From the NCBI RefSeq assembly GCF_024721115.1, contig NZ_JAMDHK010000005.1, positions 62,001 to 126,000 of the forward strand: 64,000 bases of DNA. The letters run 5' to 3'. Positions 28,325-36,585 of the stretch are shown in pieces. The DNA is from Salipiger pentaromativorans. GTDB taxonomy: Bacteria; Pseudomonadota; Alphaproteobacteria; Rhodobacterales; Rhodobacteraceae. Position numbers and translations under genes: made by a program. How positions within the stretch are numbered: position 1 is the stretch's first letter; each line of letters opens with the position of its first letter. Under the pieces are notes generated by a model. It saw only the letters and a list, made by a program, of their open reading frames with translations. It was not told where the DNA came from and searched no databases.

Positions 28325-28892
28325 ATCGCAATGATCCGTTGATGGCGACCAGACGCGGATGCTGATCGTTTTCCGTCTTCGTCAGGAAAATGGTGACAGA
28401 CAGCGGCCAATCACCGGATCAACCTGGGGCACAGACGCGGCCCATAGGAGCGCAGGACGGTCGGCACCAGCGCGTGCAGACTGACGGGAACCCGCGGGTG
28501 GTGGCATGCCGGTGGAACAGGCCGGAAGCAGAGATGCGCATGATCTGAGACGCATGGTGACAGGAAAGGCCGGTGTTGCCGGTCAGGTCATCCTGATGGA
28601 GCCTCAAGGTTGCCACATCTCCGTTCAGCCCCCGTGTCTCGACCGCTCCAAACGGCCTCTTCAATGGCCTGATCTGGCCGAAGACCAGCGCGATGCGCTT
28701 CGACCGCCCTAGCGCAACAGCGTCGTCACAACTTTCTTCCCCTGCCGGCAAAGCCGACATTCCGCGCGGAACAAGAAAGTTTCTCCTGTGCTGTCCAGCC
28801 CCTTTGGGGTGCGCCAGCGTTCGTCTCCGGCCGGACGATCGCCATAGAGGCCGCAATGGTGCGGGCTCGGAAACGGAAATCGGAGACTTAAA
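28325..28892 (+). other. Non-coding region upstream of DUF736 gene
   Basis: 568 bp without a supported gene. AACTTTCTT (28730-28738) pairs with AAGAAAGTT (28773-28781); the intervening segment ends in the perfect palindrome TTCCGCGCGGAA (28760-28771). A CCCC-TTT-GGGG hairpin follows. Possibly a promoter/operator or structured leader of the DUF736 gene. Confidence 0.5.
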
Positions 28893-29219
28893 ATGGCAAC
28901 CATCGGCACCTTCAAGAAGACCGGCTCGAACGAATTCACCGGCGAAATCGTCACCCTCAGCGTCCAGGCCAAGGGCGTGCGCATCGTCCCCGACCTGCGC
29001 GCCACCGGCGAGAACGCCCCCAGCCACCGCGTTCTGGTCGGCCGCGCCGAAATCGGCGCCGCCTGGTCAAAGCGCTCCAACGAGGGCCGCGACTATCTGG
29101 GCCTCAAGCTGGACGATCCGAGCTTCAACGCTCCGATCTACGCCAACCTCTTCGACGAAGAAGACGGCGAAACCTTCTCGCTCATCTGGTCCCGCCCCAA
29201 CGGTCGCCGCGGCGACTGA
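28893..29219 (+). CDS. DUF736 family protein (copy 1)
   Basis: 108 residues. MATIGTFKKTGSNEFTGEIV, GAAWSKRSNEGRDYLGLKLD and the C-terminal SLIWSRPNGRRG are the DUF736 pattern: a small beta-rich protein found on alphaproteobacterial plasmids and ICEs, function unknown. Good CGGAGA ribosome binding site. A paralogue lies at 36246. Confidence 0.85.
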   Translation: MATIGTFKKTGSNEFTGEIVTLSVQAKGVRIVPDLRATGENAPSHRVLVGRAEIGAAWSKRSNEGRDYLGLKLDDPSFNAPIYANLFDEEDGETFSLIWSRPNGRRGD

Positions 29220-29230
29220 GGCGCGGAACA

Positions 29231-29260
29231 AAGGCTCCGACCGCAAGGTCGGGGCCTTTC
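29231..29260 (+). terminator. Hairpin after DUF736 copy 1
   Basis: AAGGCTCCGACC-GCAA-GGTCGGGGCCTT with a GNRA-type loop, then TC. Also useful in the opposite direction for hipA. The T-run is poor. Confidence 0.55.
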
Positions 29261-29313
29261 CCGTGCCCGCGGGAAAGCCGCCAGGCCCGGTGACCTGTCC
29301 GGGCTGGAACTGC

Positions 29314-30555
29314 TCAGCCGGTCAGGATCGGGATCATGGTTTTCACATGGGCGTCGATCCGTTCCAGCACGGGCGGGGGGACCACCTCGCGTTCCGGTAG
29401 TGTCCACCATTTCGCATCGATGCGTTTCACCGTCTCGACAACGGCCTTGAGCACGGCTGGCTCGGGAAGCCTTGCCCGATTGGCAAACGTCTTCCAGCGG
29501 GCCGGGGCCAGGCCCTTGAAGGCCCGCTCGCCGCCCAGTGACAACGCCAGCCCATCTGCCGGAATGTAGGGAACGGTCGAAAGCATGTCGTAGATCGGTG
29601 CAAGAGTGGGCGTGTCGCCGTCGCCCGGATAGATCAGCGACCAGTTCTTGAGATGCATGTCGCCATTGCCCATGACCACCGAGAAGGTCAGCCGCCGGAC
29701 AAACTCCAGCGCGGCGAACGGCGAGATTGCCACATTCAGCACAGAGGCGATGTCGTGGGAGGCGGCGCCATCATATTTACGTGCCGGGTACAGGCCGAAA
29801 ACCTGCGCGAAATCTTCGATATGGATGCGTTGCCCATCTGCCCCGCGATCAAAACGCCGCACGAGCAGGACCAGCCCCTCGGCAAGTGTTTCGAACTCTT
29901 CGGGAATCCCCTCGAACTGGTCCCGTCTGACCAGTTCCCGCTCGGGCACGTCCATGCCGATTGCTTCGGCAAGTGCGAGGTTCGCGAACTCGTTTTCCGA
30001 CACGCCCGGAAAGGCGGTCGAGGGGAATTTCGCAATATATTGGCCCTCATCATCCCCGAGCGGCAAGGTCAGCCCGCCGCCCTTGCCGGTGTTCTTCATC
30101 ACCGAGAGCTTCATCTGCACGCCTGCCAGCGAGAAGCGGGCCTTGGGCCGTCCTTGGGTTGGCGCCGCCCCGATGCCGGGTTGACCGTCACTGGGCAGCA
30201 CCCGAACGGCCCCCGGCAAATCCGCACCAAGGGTGGCCAGGAGATCGAAATCATTCCCCGGCCGCACATTACCCGCATGGTGTTTTTCCATCGCCTCGCG
30301 CAGCCGGTCTTCGGGCAGCAGGTTGGCAAAGAAGGGCGGCAGGCTGCCTGCGACAGGTCGCGGATCCTTGCGCAGGCCCCCTGATGCCGCGCGCAGCGAC
30401 AGGCTCAGAACCGGAATGCCGCCGGTTGCGCGATAGGCCGGATCAAGGCTGAAGGCGTTGAAATCACCCGGCGTCCTGACGATCGTGCCAACCTTCGCAC
30501 TGTTCAGGAACACGTCCAGCGCGGTAATGGTCTCAGCGGTGCGGACGGCTGTCAT
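29314..30555 (-). CDS. hipA: HipA family toxin kinase
   Basis: 413 residues from the ATG at 30555 (CGGAGAG upstream). HipA phosphorylates an aminoacyl-tRNA synthetase and induces dormancy in known members. Seen: a P-loop-like FSLAGVQMKLSVMKN, the ATP-site DNEFANLALAEAIG-type helix, catalytic GNGDMHLKNWSLI (HxKN) and IYDMLSTVPY. N-terminal subdomain and kinase core look complete. The gene overlaps hipB by 23 bp and is oriented leftward against the ICE core. Stable inheritance of the element is the likely benefit. Confidence 0.88.
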   Translation of the reverse strand: MTAVRTAETITALDVFLNSAKVGTIVRTPGDFNAFSLDPAYRATGGIPVLSLSLRAASGGLRKDPRPVAGSLPPFFANLLPEDRLREAMEKHHAGNVRPGNDFDLLATLGADLPGAVRVLPSDGQPGIGAAPTQGRPKARFSLAGVQMKLSVMKNTGKGGGLTLPLGDDEGQYIAKFPSTAFPGVSENEFANLALAEAIGMDVPERELVRRDQFEGIPEEFETLAEGLVLLVRRFDRGADGQRIHIEDFAQVFGLYPARKYDGAASHDIASVLNVAISPFAALEFVRRLTFSVVMGNGDMHLKNWSLIYPGDGDTPTLAPIYDMLSTVPYIPADGLALSLGGERAFKGLAPARWKTFANRARLPEPAVLKAVVETVKRIDAKWWTLPEREVVPPPVLERIDAHVKTMIPILTG

Positions 30556-30853
30556 CGTCGCTCTCCGGTTGCGGGCTGAAGGCCGGATGATCATCCTCGG
30601 CATCGGGGCGCAAAAGCGTCTCGATGGCGGGCACCATTGCCTGCGGGACCAGTATCATTTCCAGCCCAAGCGCCCTGGCAATGTTGATCAAAGTCGTGGT
30701 GCGCGCGGCTGCTGCCCCCGTCTCGATGTCGCGGTAGCGCGGGCGCGAAATGCCCGCAAGATCGGCCACCTGCTCCTGGGTCAACCCCGCTGCAAGACGC
30801 GCGCGGCGAAAATGGTCGCCGATCAGCCCCAGTGTTTCTTTTTCCGCCTTCAT
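30533..30853 (-). CDS. hipB: HipB-like XRE antitoxin
   Basis: 106 residues. The XRE helix-turn-helix is FRRARLAAGLTQEQVADLAG, ISRPRYRDIETG, then TTLINIARALGLEMILVP. The disordered acidic tail (RPDAEDDHPAFSPQPESDDD) is typical for HipB-type partners. First gene of the hipBA pair, expected to neutralise HipA and repress the operon. Confidence 0.86.
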   Translation of the reverse strand: MKAEKETLGLIGDHFRRARLAAGLTQEQVADLAGISRPRYRDIETGAAAARTTTLINIARALGLEMILVPQAMVPAIETLLRPDAEDDHPAFSPQPESDDDSRPHR

Positions 30854-31172
30854 GTGATGCCTTTACGGATCATTTCTGCTGCATTGATCTGGATAGGTAT
30901 CATATCAGGTGTGGGATGCAACAAAAATGATCTCCAAACATATCATTATCATTTTCCATGGAGCGTTTGGGGATCATCTTGCGATGGTCGGCGCTACCGC
31001 CAGCACAAGTGCTGCAATTGCGGCATACAGGCGAATCAGTCGGACTGCGTGCTCAGCCGTGCAAATAACGCCTTGGCCAGATTCGACGATTTCGTATGGC
31101 GTATCGGGCGAAGACGACTAAAATAGCCGTAGTTCTGGAATGCGCGCCGGTCGCGATGGGAGGTGATCATGC
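30854..31172. other. Divergent intergenic region hipB / HTH gene
   Basis: 319 bp, AT-rich near hipB with repeated GATCATTT/AATGATC-like boxes (for example 30867-30873 and 30937-30943). These could form the HipB control region. A 60-codon frame inside has no ribosome binding site or homology that I recognise, so I do not call it. Confidence 0.4.
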
Positions 31173-31181
31173 ATGATCACC
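31162..31181. promoter_or_regulatory. 20-bp perfect palindrome over RBS and start codon
   Basis: GGTGATCATGCATGATCACC is perfectly self-complementary and spans the end of the GGGAGG ribosome binding site and the ATG at 31173. It could be an operator bound by the HTH protein it precedes, or an RNA hairpin that masks the start. Confidence 0.6.
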
Positions 31182-31439
31182 GCTCGACAGTCGCGGGCCG
31201 CGCGCGCGTTACTGGGTTGGACGCAGGAGACGCTCGCTGACAAGGCCCGAATATCGTTAACTGCCCTGAAGCGCCTCGAGTCCGAGAACCGGCTGGAGGT
31301 GTATGAGACAACGCGGGATCAGGTGCGCCGGGCGCTTGAAGCAGCAGGGATCGTTCTCCTGTCCACGGATCGCGGGCAAGGAGTGTTGCTGGTTCATGAC
31401 CAAGACGAGAAGAGACACCGACAGATCCGCGACGTCTGA
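31173..31439 (+). CDS. Small XRE-type HTH regulator
   Basis: 88 residues. The helix-turn-helix is ARALLGWTQETLADKARISL, then TALKRLESENRLEV. The C-terminal GIVLLSTDRGQGVLL is common in short Cro/CI-like regulators of mobile elements. The start codon is inside a perfect palindrome, suggesting autoregulation. Probable ICE regulator. Confidence 0.8.
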   Translation: MITARQSRAARALLGWTQETLADKARISLTALKRLESENRLEVYETTRDQVRRALEAAGIVLLSTDRGQGVLLVHDQDEKRHRQIRDV

Positions 31440-31484
31440 TCGGCGCAGGCGCCATCATCGATCCGCTGCTGCGGCCTGTGGCTT

Positions 31485-31775
31485 GTGGCGACCATCGACA
31501 TGACGTCCGCGGTCGCCCCCTTCGACGACATCGCGCCTGTTAGCGACGAGCTGACCGAATATGACCGCGCGCATATCAAGCTCTATATGCGGCTGCTCGA
31601 TGCGGCCGATGATGGGGCGGAATGGGCCGAAGTCGTTAATGTTTTGTTCGGAATTGATCCTGTTCGGGAACCTGAACGCGCCCGGCAGGTCCATGACAGC
31701 CATCTGGGACGGGCGCGCTGGATGACACAGAGCGGCTATCGTCAGCTGCTGCGTCATCCGACAGATCGGACCTGA
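31485..31775 (+). CDS. DUF2285-like DNA-binding protein
   Basis: 96 residues from a GTG at 31485; an ATG at 31500 is the alternative. TEYDRAHIKLYMRLLDAADD, then EVVNVLFGIDP and GRARWMTQSGYRQLLRH correspond to the DUF2285 helical DNA-binding-like domain. The next, frameshifted gene carries a second copy of the same type. Small regulators of this kind sit upstream of repA in Tn4371-like elements. Confidence 0.72.
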   Translation: MATIDMTSAVAPFDDIAPVSDELTEYDRAHIKLYMRLLDAADDGAEWAEVVNVLFGIDPVREPERARQVHDSHLGRARWMTQSGYRQLLRHPTDRT

Positions 31776-31903
31776 CCTCGCCGCCGTCGCACCAGTGATG
31801 CCTTCAGAGCATCACCCTATGTCCTTGTTCTGGCTTCCATCTCGGTAGAGGCACCGCAATTCTTTCACGCTCCACCTGTGCAGTTTCAACCAGGAGCGGA
31901 GCA

Positions 31904-32669
31904 ATGAAGCCGGATACATCCCGCTGGCGAGACCAGGACCAGTATGAATTCTACGATGCGCTGCCCGTTGAGGGCGTCGCCTGGGAATGCCTGCGCCGTA
32001 ACGCGTCCTATCAGGCCTGTTTCGATGACCTTGTAGCGCAAGGCGCCGGGCATCTTCCCCTTGCGGATCACGTCCAACATCGCTGGGGGTTGCGATTTCC
32101 CGGCAGACCCCGGCTTTTCCGCGCTCGACCAACCGGTCATCTGGTCGCCTGTTGCCAATCCGGACATGCTGATGCTCGGGGCAGCGCCCGATTTTCTTCC
32201 GCCTTCTCCGTCCGCCTTATCGGTAGATCTTGCTGATGCCATCTGCGGACCAGAGGGGGTATATGGTGTCTGTGACGCCAGAGACGGCGTTCAATATCTG
32301 ATCCTCGCCGACACCGATGCCAATTCGCAGCCGGCGATCATTCTGCCACTTGACGAAAATCTGCCGGATCGGCTCGAAGCCATTCTCAGGCTCTGGCACA
32401 TGCTGGCCGGGAAACCCGCGCGCCGCGACCCCAGGATGACGCCGTATCAGCGCCGGCGGTTTCGCCTGATGATGCAAGCTGCCGACGGAAACGCCAACCA
32501 CGCGACCTATCGTGAGATTGCCATCGCCATCTACGGAGAGGCGCGCGTTCGCGCTGAGCCGTGGAAGACATCGGCTTTGCGCGCCTCTGTCATCGCCCTT
32601 GTCCGATCTGCCGCCGCGCTGATCGACGGCGGTTATCAGGACCTTTTGCGCCATCGTCGCAAACCCTGA
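31904..32669 (+). pseudogene. Frameshifted DUF2285-type regulator
   Basis: The 5' part starts at an ATG at 31904 with an AGGAGCGGAG site and reads KPDTSRWRDQDQYEFYDALP, the usual N-terminal domain of this family. Homologous reading then continues in the +1 frame from about 32097: FPADPGFSALDQPVIWSPVA through a C-terminal DUF2285 domain ending GGYQDLLRHRRKP at 32669. Removing one C from the CCC at 32099-32101 restores one continuous protein of about 254 residues. True mutation, sequencing error or a +1 programmed shift cannot be told apart here. Confidence 0.7.
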
Positions 32670-32805
32670 CACTGACGTCTGATCGAGGGTGAGGATTCTA
32701 CCCCTTCGATCTTCCTCATCCCCCTTGCCGCCGCGCCTTCGCCACCGTGCGCATGTCATGCCGTTGATCGTCAGCGGCATCCTGCACAACCACGGAGGCC
32801 ACCCC

Positions 32806-33087
32806 ATGCGACCTGATCTCGCCGCCTTGCCGCCACGCTACCTGCGCACCAAGGAAGCTGCCGATTTCCTCAGCCTGTCCGCGCGCACGCTGGAAAAGCA
32901 CAGAACCTACGGAACGGGACCTGCCTATCACAAGCTCGGCGGCCGCGTTGTCTATTCGGTCGAGGATCTCGCAGCCTGGGTTGCACGCGGATCGGTTACC
33001 TCCACGTCGGACCCACGCGGACAGGTTCTCCCGGCGAAACCTCTGCCGCCGACCGCATTCACCTCGCCCAAGCGCATTACGCGCTGA
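32806..33087 (+). CDS. AlpA/excisionase-like HTH protein
   Basis: 93 residues, ATG at 32806 after GGAGG. LRTKEAADFLSLSARTLEKH followed by YHKLGGRVVYSVEDLAAWVA is the MerR-like winged HTH found in AlpA regulators and excisionases. It lies just before repA and may control it or act as recombination directionality factor for the element; this is inference. Confidence 0.8.
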   Translation: MRPDLAALPPRYLRTKEAADFLSLSARTLEKHRTYGTGPAYHKLGGRVVYSVEDLAAWVARGSVTSTSDPRGQVLPAKPLPPTAFTSPKRITR

Positions 33088-33106
33088 ACACGGCGGTCAG
33101 CCCTCT

Positions 33107-34252
33107 ATGGCAGCGCAGCACCCATCCGCCTCGGAACGCGGGCAACTCGATCTGTTTCGGGCGCTTCCCGGTGAACTCGCGCCACGAGACGCGCAGGATC
33201 TCATGGCTTATCCTTTCTTTTCCCTTTCCAAATCGCACCGTATCCGCCCAATTGACTTTGCGCTGGGCAACGTCTCGATCCGTGTCGAAGCTGTTCCCGA
33301 TCACGGTATGGCGACGATCTGGGACGCCGATATACTGATCTGGGCGGCCAGCCAGATCGTGGAAGCGCGGGACGCCGGTCTGCGCACGTCGCGCCTGATG
33401 GCGGCAACGCCTTATGAAATCCTGACATTCACAGGGCGCGGAACCTCCCTGAGGGACTATCAGCGCCTGAAGGCGGCGCTGGACCGGCTGCAATCGACCA
33501 CGGTTGCAACCTCGATCCGCCAGCGCGCGAATGGACGGCGACATCGTTTTTCGTGGATCAACGAATGGCACGAGCGGACCGATGCCAATGGCCGCCCGGA
33601 CGGCATCGAGATGATCGTGCCCGACTGGTTCTACAGTGCGGTTCTGGATGACGCCCTGATCCTCACCATCGACCGGGCCTATTTCAATCTGACCGGCGGG
33701 TTGGATCGATGGCTCTATCGCCTGGTGCGCAAGCATGGTGGGCGGCAGAAAAACGGTTGGCGGTTCGACTTCCGTCACCTGCACCAGAAATCGGGCAGTC
33801 TGTCGCCGTTCAAGCGCTTCGCCTTCGAGCTGCGCGACATTATCCGCCGCCAGCCACTGCCCGGCTACACCCTGTTCGCCGAGGTCGAAACCGGCGGCCG
33901 GATGCTGCTCGCTTTCGAGCCTGTCCCGGCCTGTGGAAAACCTGTGGATAGTCTCGTGCTATCGGGAACCCGGACTATCGTGCCATCAGGAACCGGAGGC
34001 TCGTGCTATCGGGAACCCAAACACCTCCTATCCTTCGGTAACAAAAGCGAAAATCGCGCCCTTAACTTAGAGTCTAACACAGAATCTAACTTTGAAGAGC
34101 GGCAGCGCGATGTGGAAAAGCTCATCGCGAAGGCTGGTGCGGCCCTCAGATCGGGTGCCCATAAAGTCAAGCTGACACCCCCAAAGCAAGGATCGCCCGC
34201 GTCAACAAGCACGCCTGAACTTCCTCTCGGCAAACCGGGAGGACGGCGATGA
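33107..34252 (+). CDS. repA: Replication initiator protein RepA
   Basis: 381 residues from the ATG at 33107. The conserved replication initiator A core runs from FFSLSKSHRIRPIDFALGNV through WDADILIWAASQIVEARDAG, TPYEILTFTGRGTSLRDYQR and DWFYSAVLDDALILTIDRAY to FDFRHLHQKSGSLSPFKRFA. The C-terminal 110 residues are not conserved-looking and are encoded by DNA with iteron-like repeats, so that part may serve as origin sequence. The stop overlaps parA (ATGA). Rep proteins of Tn4371-like ICEs allow limited replication of the excised circle. Confidence 0.85.
   Translation: MAAQHPSASERGQLDLFRALPGELAPRDAQDLMAYPFFSLSKSHRIRPIDFALGNVSIRVEAVPDHGMATIWDADILIWAASQIVEARDAGLRTSRLMAATPYEILTFTGRGTSLRDYQRLKAALDRLQSTTVATSIRQRANGRRHRFSWINEWHERTDANGRPDGIEMIVPDWFYSAVLDDALILTIDRAYFNLTGGLDRWLYRLVRKHGGRQKNGWRFDFRHLHQKSGSLSPFKRFAFELRDIIRRQPLPGYTLFAEVETGGRMLLAFEPVPACGKPVDSLVLSGTRTIVPSGTGGSCYREPKHLLSFGNKSENRALNLESNTESNFEERQRDVEKLIAKAGAALRSGAHKVKLTPPKQGSPASTSTPELPLGKPGGRR
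33932..34119 (+). other. Candidate replication origin inside repA
   Basis: DnaA-box-like TGTGGAAAA (33932-33940) and TGTGGATAG (33943-33951) are each one mismatch from TGTGGATAA. They are followed by three direct repeats of TCGTGCTATCGGGAACC at 33954, 33978 and 34001 (the middle with two changes), spaced 24 and 23 bp. An AT-rich stretch with AGTCTAAC/GAATCTAAC repeats follows at 34060-34097, then another TGTGGAAAA at 34111. The repeat period is not a multiple of three, so it is not a protein repeat. Confidence 0.6.
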
Positions 34253-34902
34253 TTGTCGCGCTCCTCAATCAGAAAGGCGGCGTGGGCAAGACGACGCTGG
34301 CGCTGCATCTCGCCGGAGCCTGGGCCGCGGAAGGCAAGCGCGTCATCCTGATCGATGCCGACCCGCAAGGCTCCGCACTCGACTGGTCGGAGCGGCGCAG
34401 CGATGAAGGGCTGCCAAGGCTGTTCACCGTCATCGGACTTACCCGCGATACCCTGCACAGGGAGGCGCCGGAACTGGCGCGTGACGCGGATCATGTCGTC
34501 ATTGATGGTCCGCCCCGTGTCGCTGGTCTGATGCGCTCTGCGCTGCTTGCAGCCGATCTGGCGCTGATCCCGGTGCAGCCATCGCCCTTCGACGGCTGGG
34601 CCTCGGCCGAGATGCTGGCGCTTCTGAGCGAAGCACGCATCTATCGTCCCGAGCTTGCCGCCCGTTTTCTGCTGAACCGATGCGGTGCGCGCACCATCAT
34701 CGCCCGCGAAACGGCCCAAACACTAGCGGACCACGATCCACCCTTGCTGGCCACGACCATCGGCCAGCGCGTCGCCTTCGCTGAAGCCGCACAAACCGGG
34801 CGACTGGTCTCAGAGACCGATGGCGGCGAACGGGCTGCACTGGAGGTCACAGCCCTGGTGGCCGAGATCGATAGCCTCGGGCTCGGGAGGATTGTGCGAT
34901 GA
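34249..34902 (+). CDS. parA: ParA family partition ATPase
   Basis: 217 residues. The deviant Walker A is LNQKGGVGKTTLALHLAGAW; IDADPQGSALDWSERR is motif A' and HVVIDGPPR is Walker B. Length and lack of an N-terminal HTH place it with short ParA/ParF/Soj-like proteins. The start overlaps repA and the stop overlaps the next gene, so repA-parA-partner form one operon for maintenance of the circular form. Confidence 0.9.
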   Translation: MIVALLNQKGGVGKTTLALHLAGAWAAEGKRVILIDADPQGSALDWSERRSDEGLPRLFTVIGLTRDTLHREAPELARDADHVVIDGPPRVAGLMRSALLAADLALIPVQPSPFDGWASAEMLALLSEARIYRPELAARFLLNRCGARTIIARETAQTLADHDPPLLATTIGQRVAFAEAAQTGRLVSETDGGERAALEVTALVAEIDSLGLGRIVR

Positions 34903-35153
34903 CACGTCCACCCGCCAAATCCGGCTTCGCATCGCGTCCGGGTAATCCCGATAGCTGGGTCAGGGCCGCCGATGCGCCGGCAACCGGAAAGATGGCTACC
35001 GAGGCGTTTACCGCCCGCCTGACCATCGACATCACGCCCGAGCTACGCGGGCGCATCAAGGTCGCTGCCTTCCGGCGCGGCGTCACGGTCGCCGTGATGT
35101 TGCGCGAGCTGCTGGTCCGCGAGTTTCCACCCACCGAAGGAGATCAGCCATGA
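34899..35153 (+). CDS. Small ParA partner protein (possible RHH)
   Basis: 84 residues, four-base overlap with parA. The C-terminal half, FTARLTIDITPELRGRIKVA, then AFRRGVTVAVMLRELLVREF, fits a ribbon-helix-helix DNA-binding domain; the N-terminal half is basic and flexible. This is the layout of ParG-like centromere-binding partners of short ParA proteins. It overlaps DUF2840 by four bases. Confidence 0.75.
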   Translation: MTRPPAKSGFASRPGNPDSWVRAADAPATGKMATEAFTARLTIDITPELRGRIKVAAFRRGVTVAVMLRELLVREFPPTEGDQP

Positions 35154-35668
35154 CCGGCAAGACCGCGTGTGCAGTGCATGAACATCCGCGGCCGGGCGGA
35201 CCAGCTCCGTTCACCACATTGGTCGAACTGACCTTCCAGAAGAAGAAGGTCGAGCGCTGGATCAGGTTCGGTCACAAGAGCTTTGAGCAGATCATCGACC
35301 GCCGCCGCAGTCTCGTCGGCTTCGCACCCGAAAGCATCTTCGCCTTCGTCCGCTGGGCCTCCAACGACTACGGCACCATCGTCTCGCGGCTCGACATACT
35401 GCGCGCTGTCGGGCGTGGCGAGCCGTTCCAGACCGTGCCCTTCGTTCGCCCCGGCGGCGAGATCCTGCTGCGTATTGATGGCTGGCCAAAGGTGCAGCAA
35501 GCGCTGGCCGCCATCGACGCCGTGGACGCGCTTGGCGTCGATCCTGCGGATGCTGCGCCGGACCATTGGCGGCACGTCCACAACCGCATGATCGCCGGTC
35601 AGGACCCCAACCCCTACACGCCGGAACGCCATGCCGCATGGGTCAGCCGCCGGAGGATCGCACCATGA
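35150..35668 (+). CDS. DUF2840 protein
   Basis: 172 residues. TTLVELTFQKKKVERWIRFG, GFAPESIFAFVRWASNDYGT and VPFVRPGGEILLRIDGWPKV are the DUF2840 pattern, always found between parA and traF in this class of conjugative element. Function unknown. The overlapping ATGA with the peptidase gene suggests coupled translation, possibly a DNA transfer accessory protein. Confidence 0.85.
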   Translation: MTGKTACAVHEHPRPGGPAPFTTLVELTFQKKKVERWIRFGHKSFEQIIDRRRSLVGFAPESIFAFVRWASNDYGTIVSRLDILRAVGRGEPFQTVPFVRPGGEILLRIDGWPKVQQALAAIDAVDALGVDPADAAPDHWRHVHNRMIAGQDPNPYTPERHAAWVSRRRIAP

Positions 35669-36210
35669 GCCGCCGTCATATCCTCGCCGTGTCCATGTTG
35701 GCCGTCGGTACGCTTGTCGCCACGGCCGTTGCCGATCCGCCAACCAGGCTGATCTGGAATGCGACCGCCAGCGCGCCCATCGGCTTCTACACAGTTGTTC
35801 CTGCCGATGTGGTCGAAGTTCCTGAACTCGTCGTCATCGCGCCGCCCGAACCGCTGGAGCGGTTCATGGTCGAGCGCGGCTATATCGGGCGGGGCGTGCC
35901 GCTGCTGAAACGCGTCCTCGGCTTGCCGGGACAGCGCGTCTGTCGCAGCGGTGCGACGATCACCGTCGATAACGTCGAGATGGGCGATGCACTGGAGCGC
36001 GACCGGATGGGACGCGATCTGCCGGTCTGGCAGGGCTGCCGCATCATCCGCGACGGCGAACTCTTCCTCATGAATTGGGAAATCCGGGACAGCCTCGACG
36101 GCCGTTACTTCGGACCTGTTCCCGCCAGTTCCGTCATCGGCCGGGCGCTTCCGCTCTGGACCGATGAGGAAGGCGATGGCCGCTACGAATGGCGGGCGGT
36201 CACGCATTGA
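35665..36210 (+). CDS. traF: TraF-type S26 signal peptidase
   Basis: 181 residues. An N-terminal membrane anchor (LAVSMLAVGTLVATAVA) precedes the catalytic Ser36 in ATASAPIGFYTV and Lys82 in PLLKRVLGLPGQRVC. TraF processes and cyclises the conjugative pilin TrbC in RP4. The later GRYFGPVPASSVIGRALPLW is the typical end motif. ATG at 35665 with CGGAGG upstream. Confidence 0.9.
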   Translation: MSRRHILAVSMLAVGTLVATAVADPPTRLIWNATASAPIGFYTVVPADVVEVPELVVIAPPEPLERFMVERGYIGRGVPLLKRVLGLPGQRVCRSGATITVDNVEMGDALERDRMGRDLPVWQGCRIIRDGELFLMNWEIRDSLDGRYFGPVPASSVIGRALPLWTDEEGDGRYEWRAVTH

Positions 36211-36245
36211 ACCCACGCCAAACCCACCAACACAGGAGACATACC

Positions 36246-36581
36246 ATGCCACAGATCGGTCAATTTGCGCGTGACGCATCCGGCTTCGCCGGTCAGCTCG
36301 TCACGCTCACCATGAAGCGCGATCTCGTCATCGTGCCCGCTGAACATTCCGATGCGGAGAATGCGCCGGACTATCGCGTCCATTACATTGAGCATGACGG
36401 TCCCGAGGTCGGTGCTGCATGGAAACGCACCGGCGAAAAGGCTGGCGAATATCTCTCGGTGCTGCTCGACGATCCCGCCTTACCGCACCCGATCCGCGCC
36501 AACCTGTTCCGCGACGACGATGCAGGCTCGTCATGGTCGCTGCACTGGAGCCGCCCGCGGCCCCGCGAAGATCGCGACTGA
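36246..36581 (+). CDS. DUF736 family protein (copy 2)
   Basis: 111 residues. MPQIGQFARDASGFAGQLVT, GAAWKRTGEKAGEYLSVLLD, and WSLHWSRPRP mark DUF736. It diverges considerably from copy 1 at 28893, so the two are old paralogues rather than a recent duplication. It lies in the transfer operon between traF and the transglycosylase. Function unknown. Confidence 0.83.
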   Translation: MPQIGQFARDASGFAGQLVTLTMKRDLVIVPAEHSDAENAPDYRVHYIEHDGPEVGAAWKRTGEKAGEYLSVLLDDPALPHPIRANLFRDDDAGSSWSLHWSRPRPREDRD

Positions 36582-36585
36582 GATC

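Noticed and set aside
28419-29027. A 202-codon minus-strand frame covering the DUF736 leader and part of the gene
   Set aside because: It is mostly antisense of DUF736 copy 1 and has no domain.
30909-31121. A short frame in the hipB/HTH intergenic region
   Set aside because: No ribosome binding site, no recognisable domain and an AT-rich control region background.
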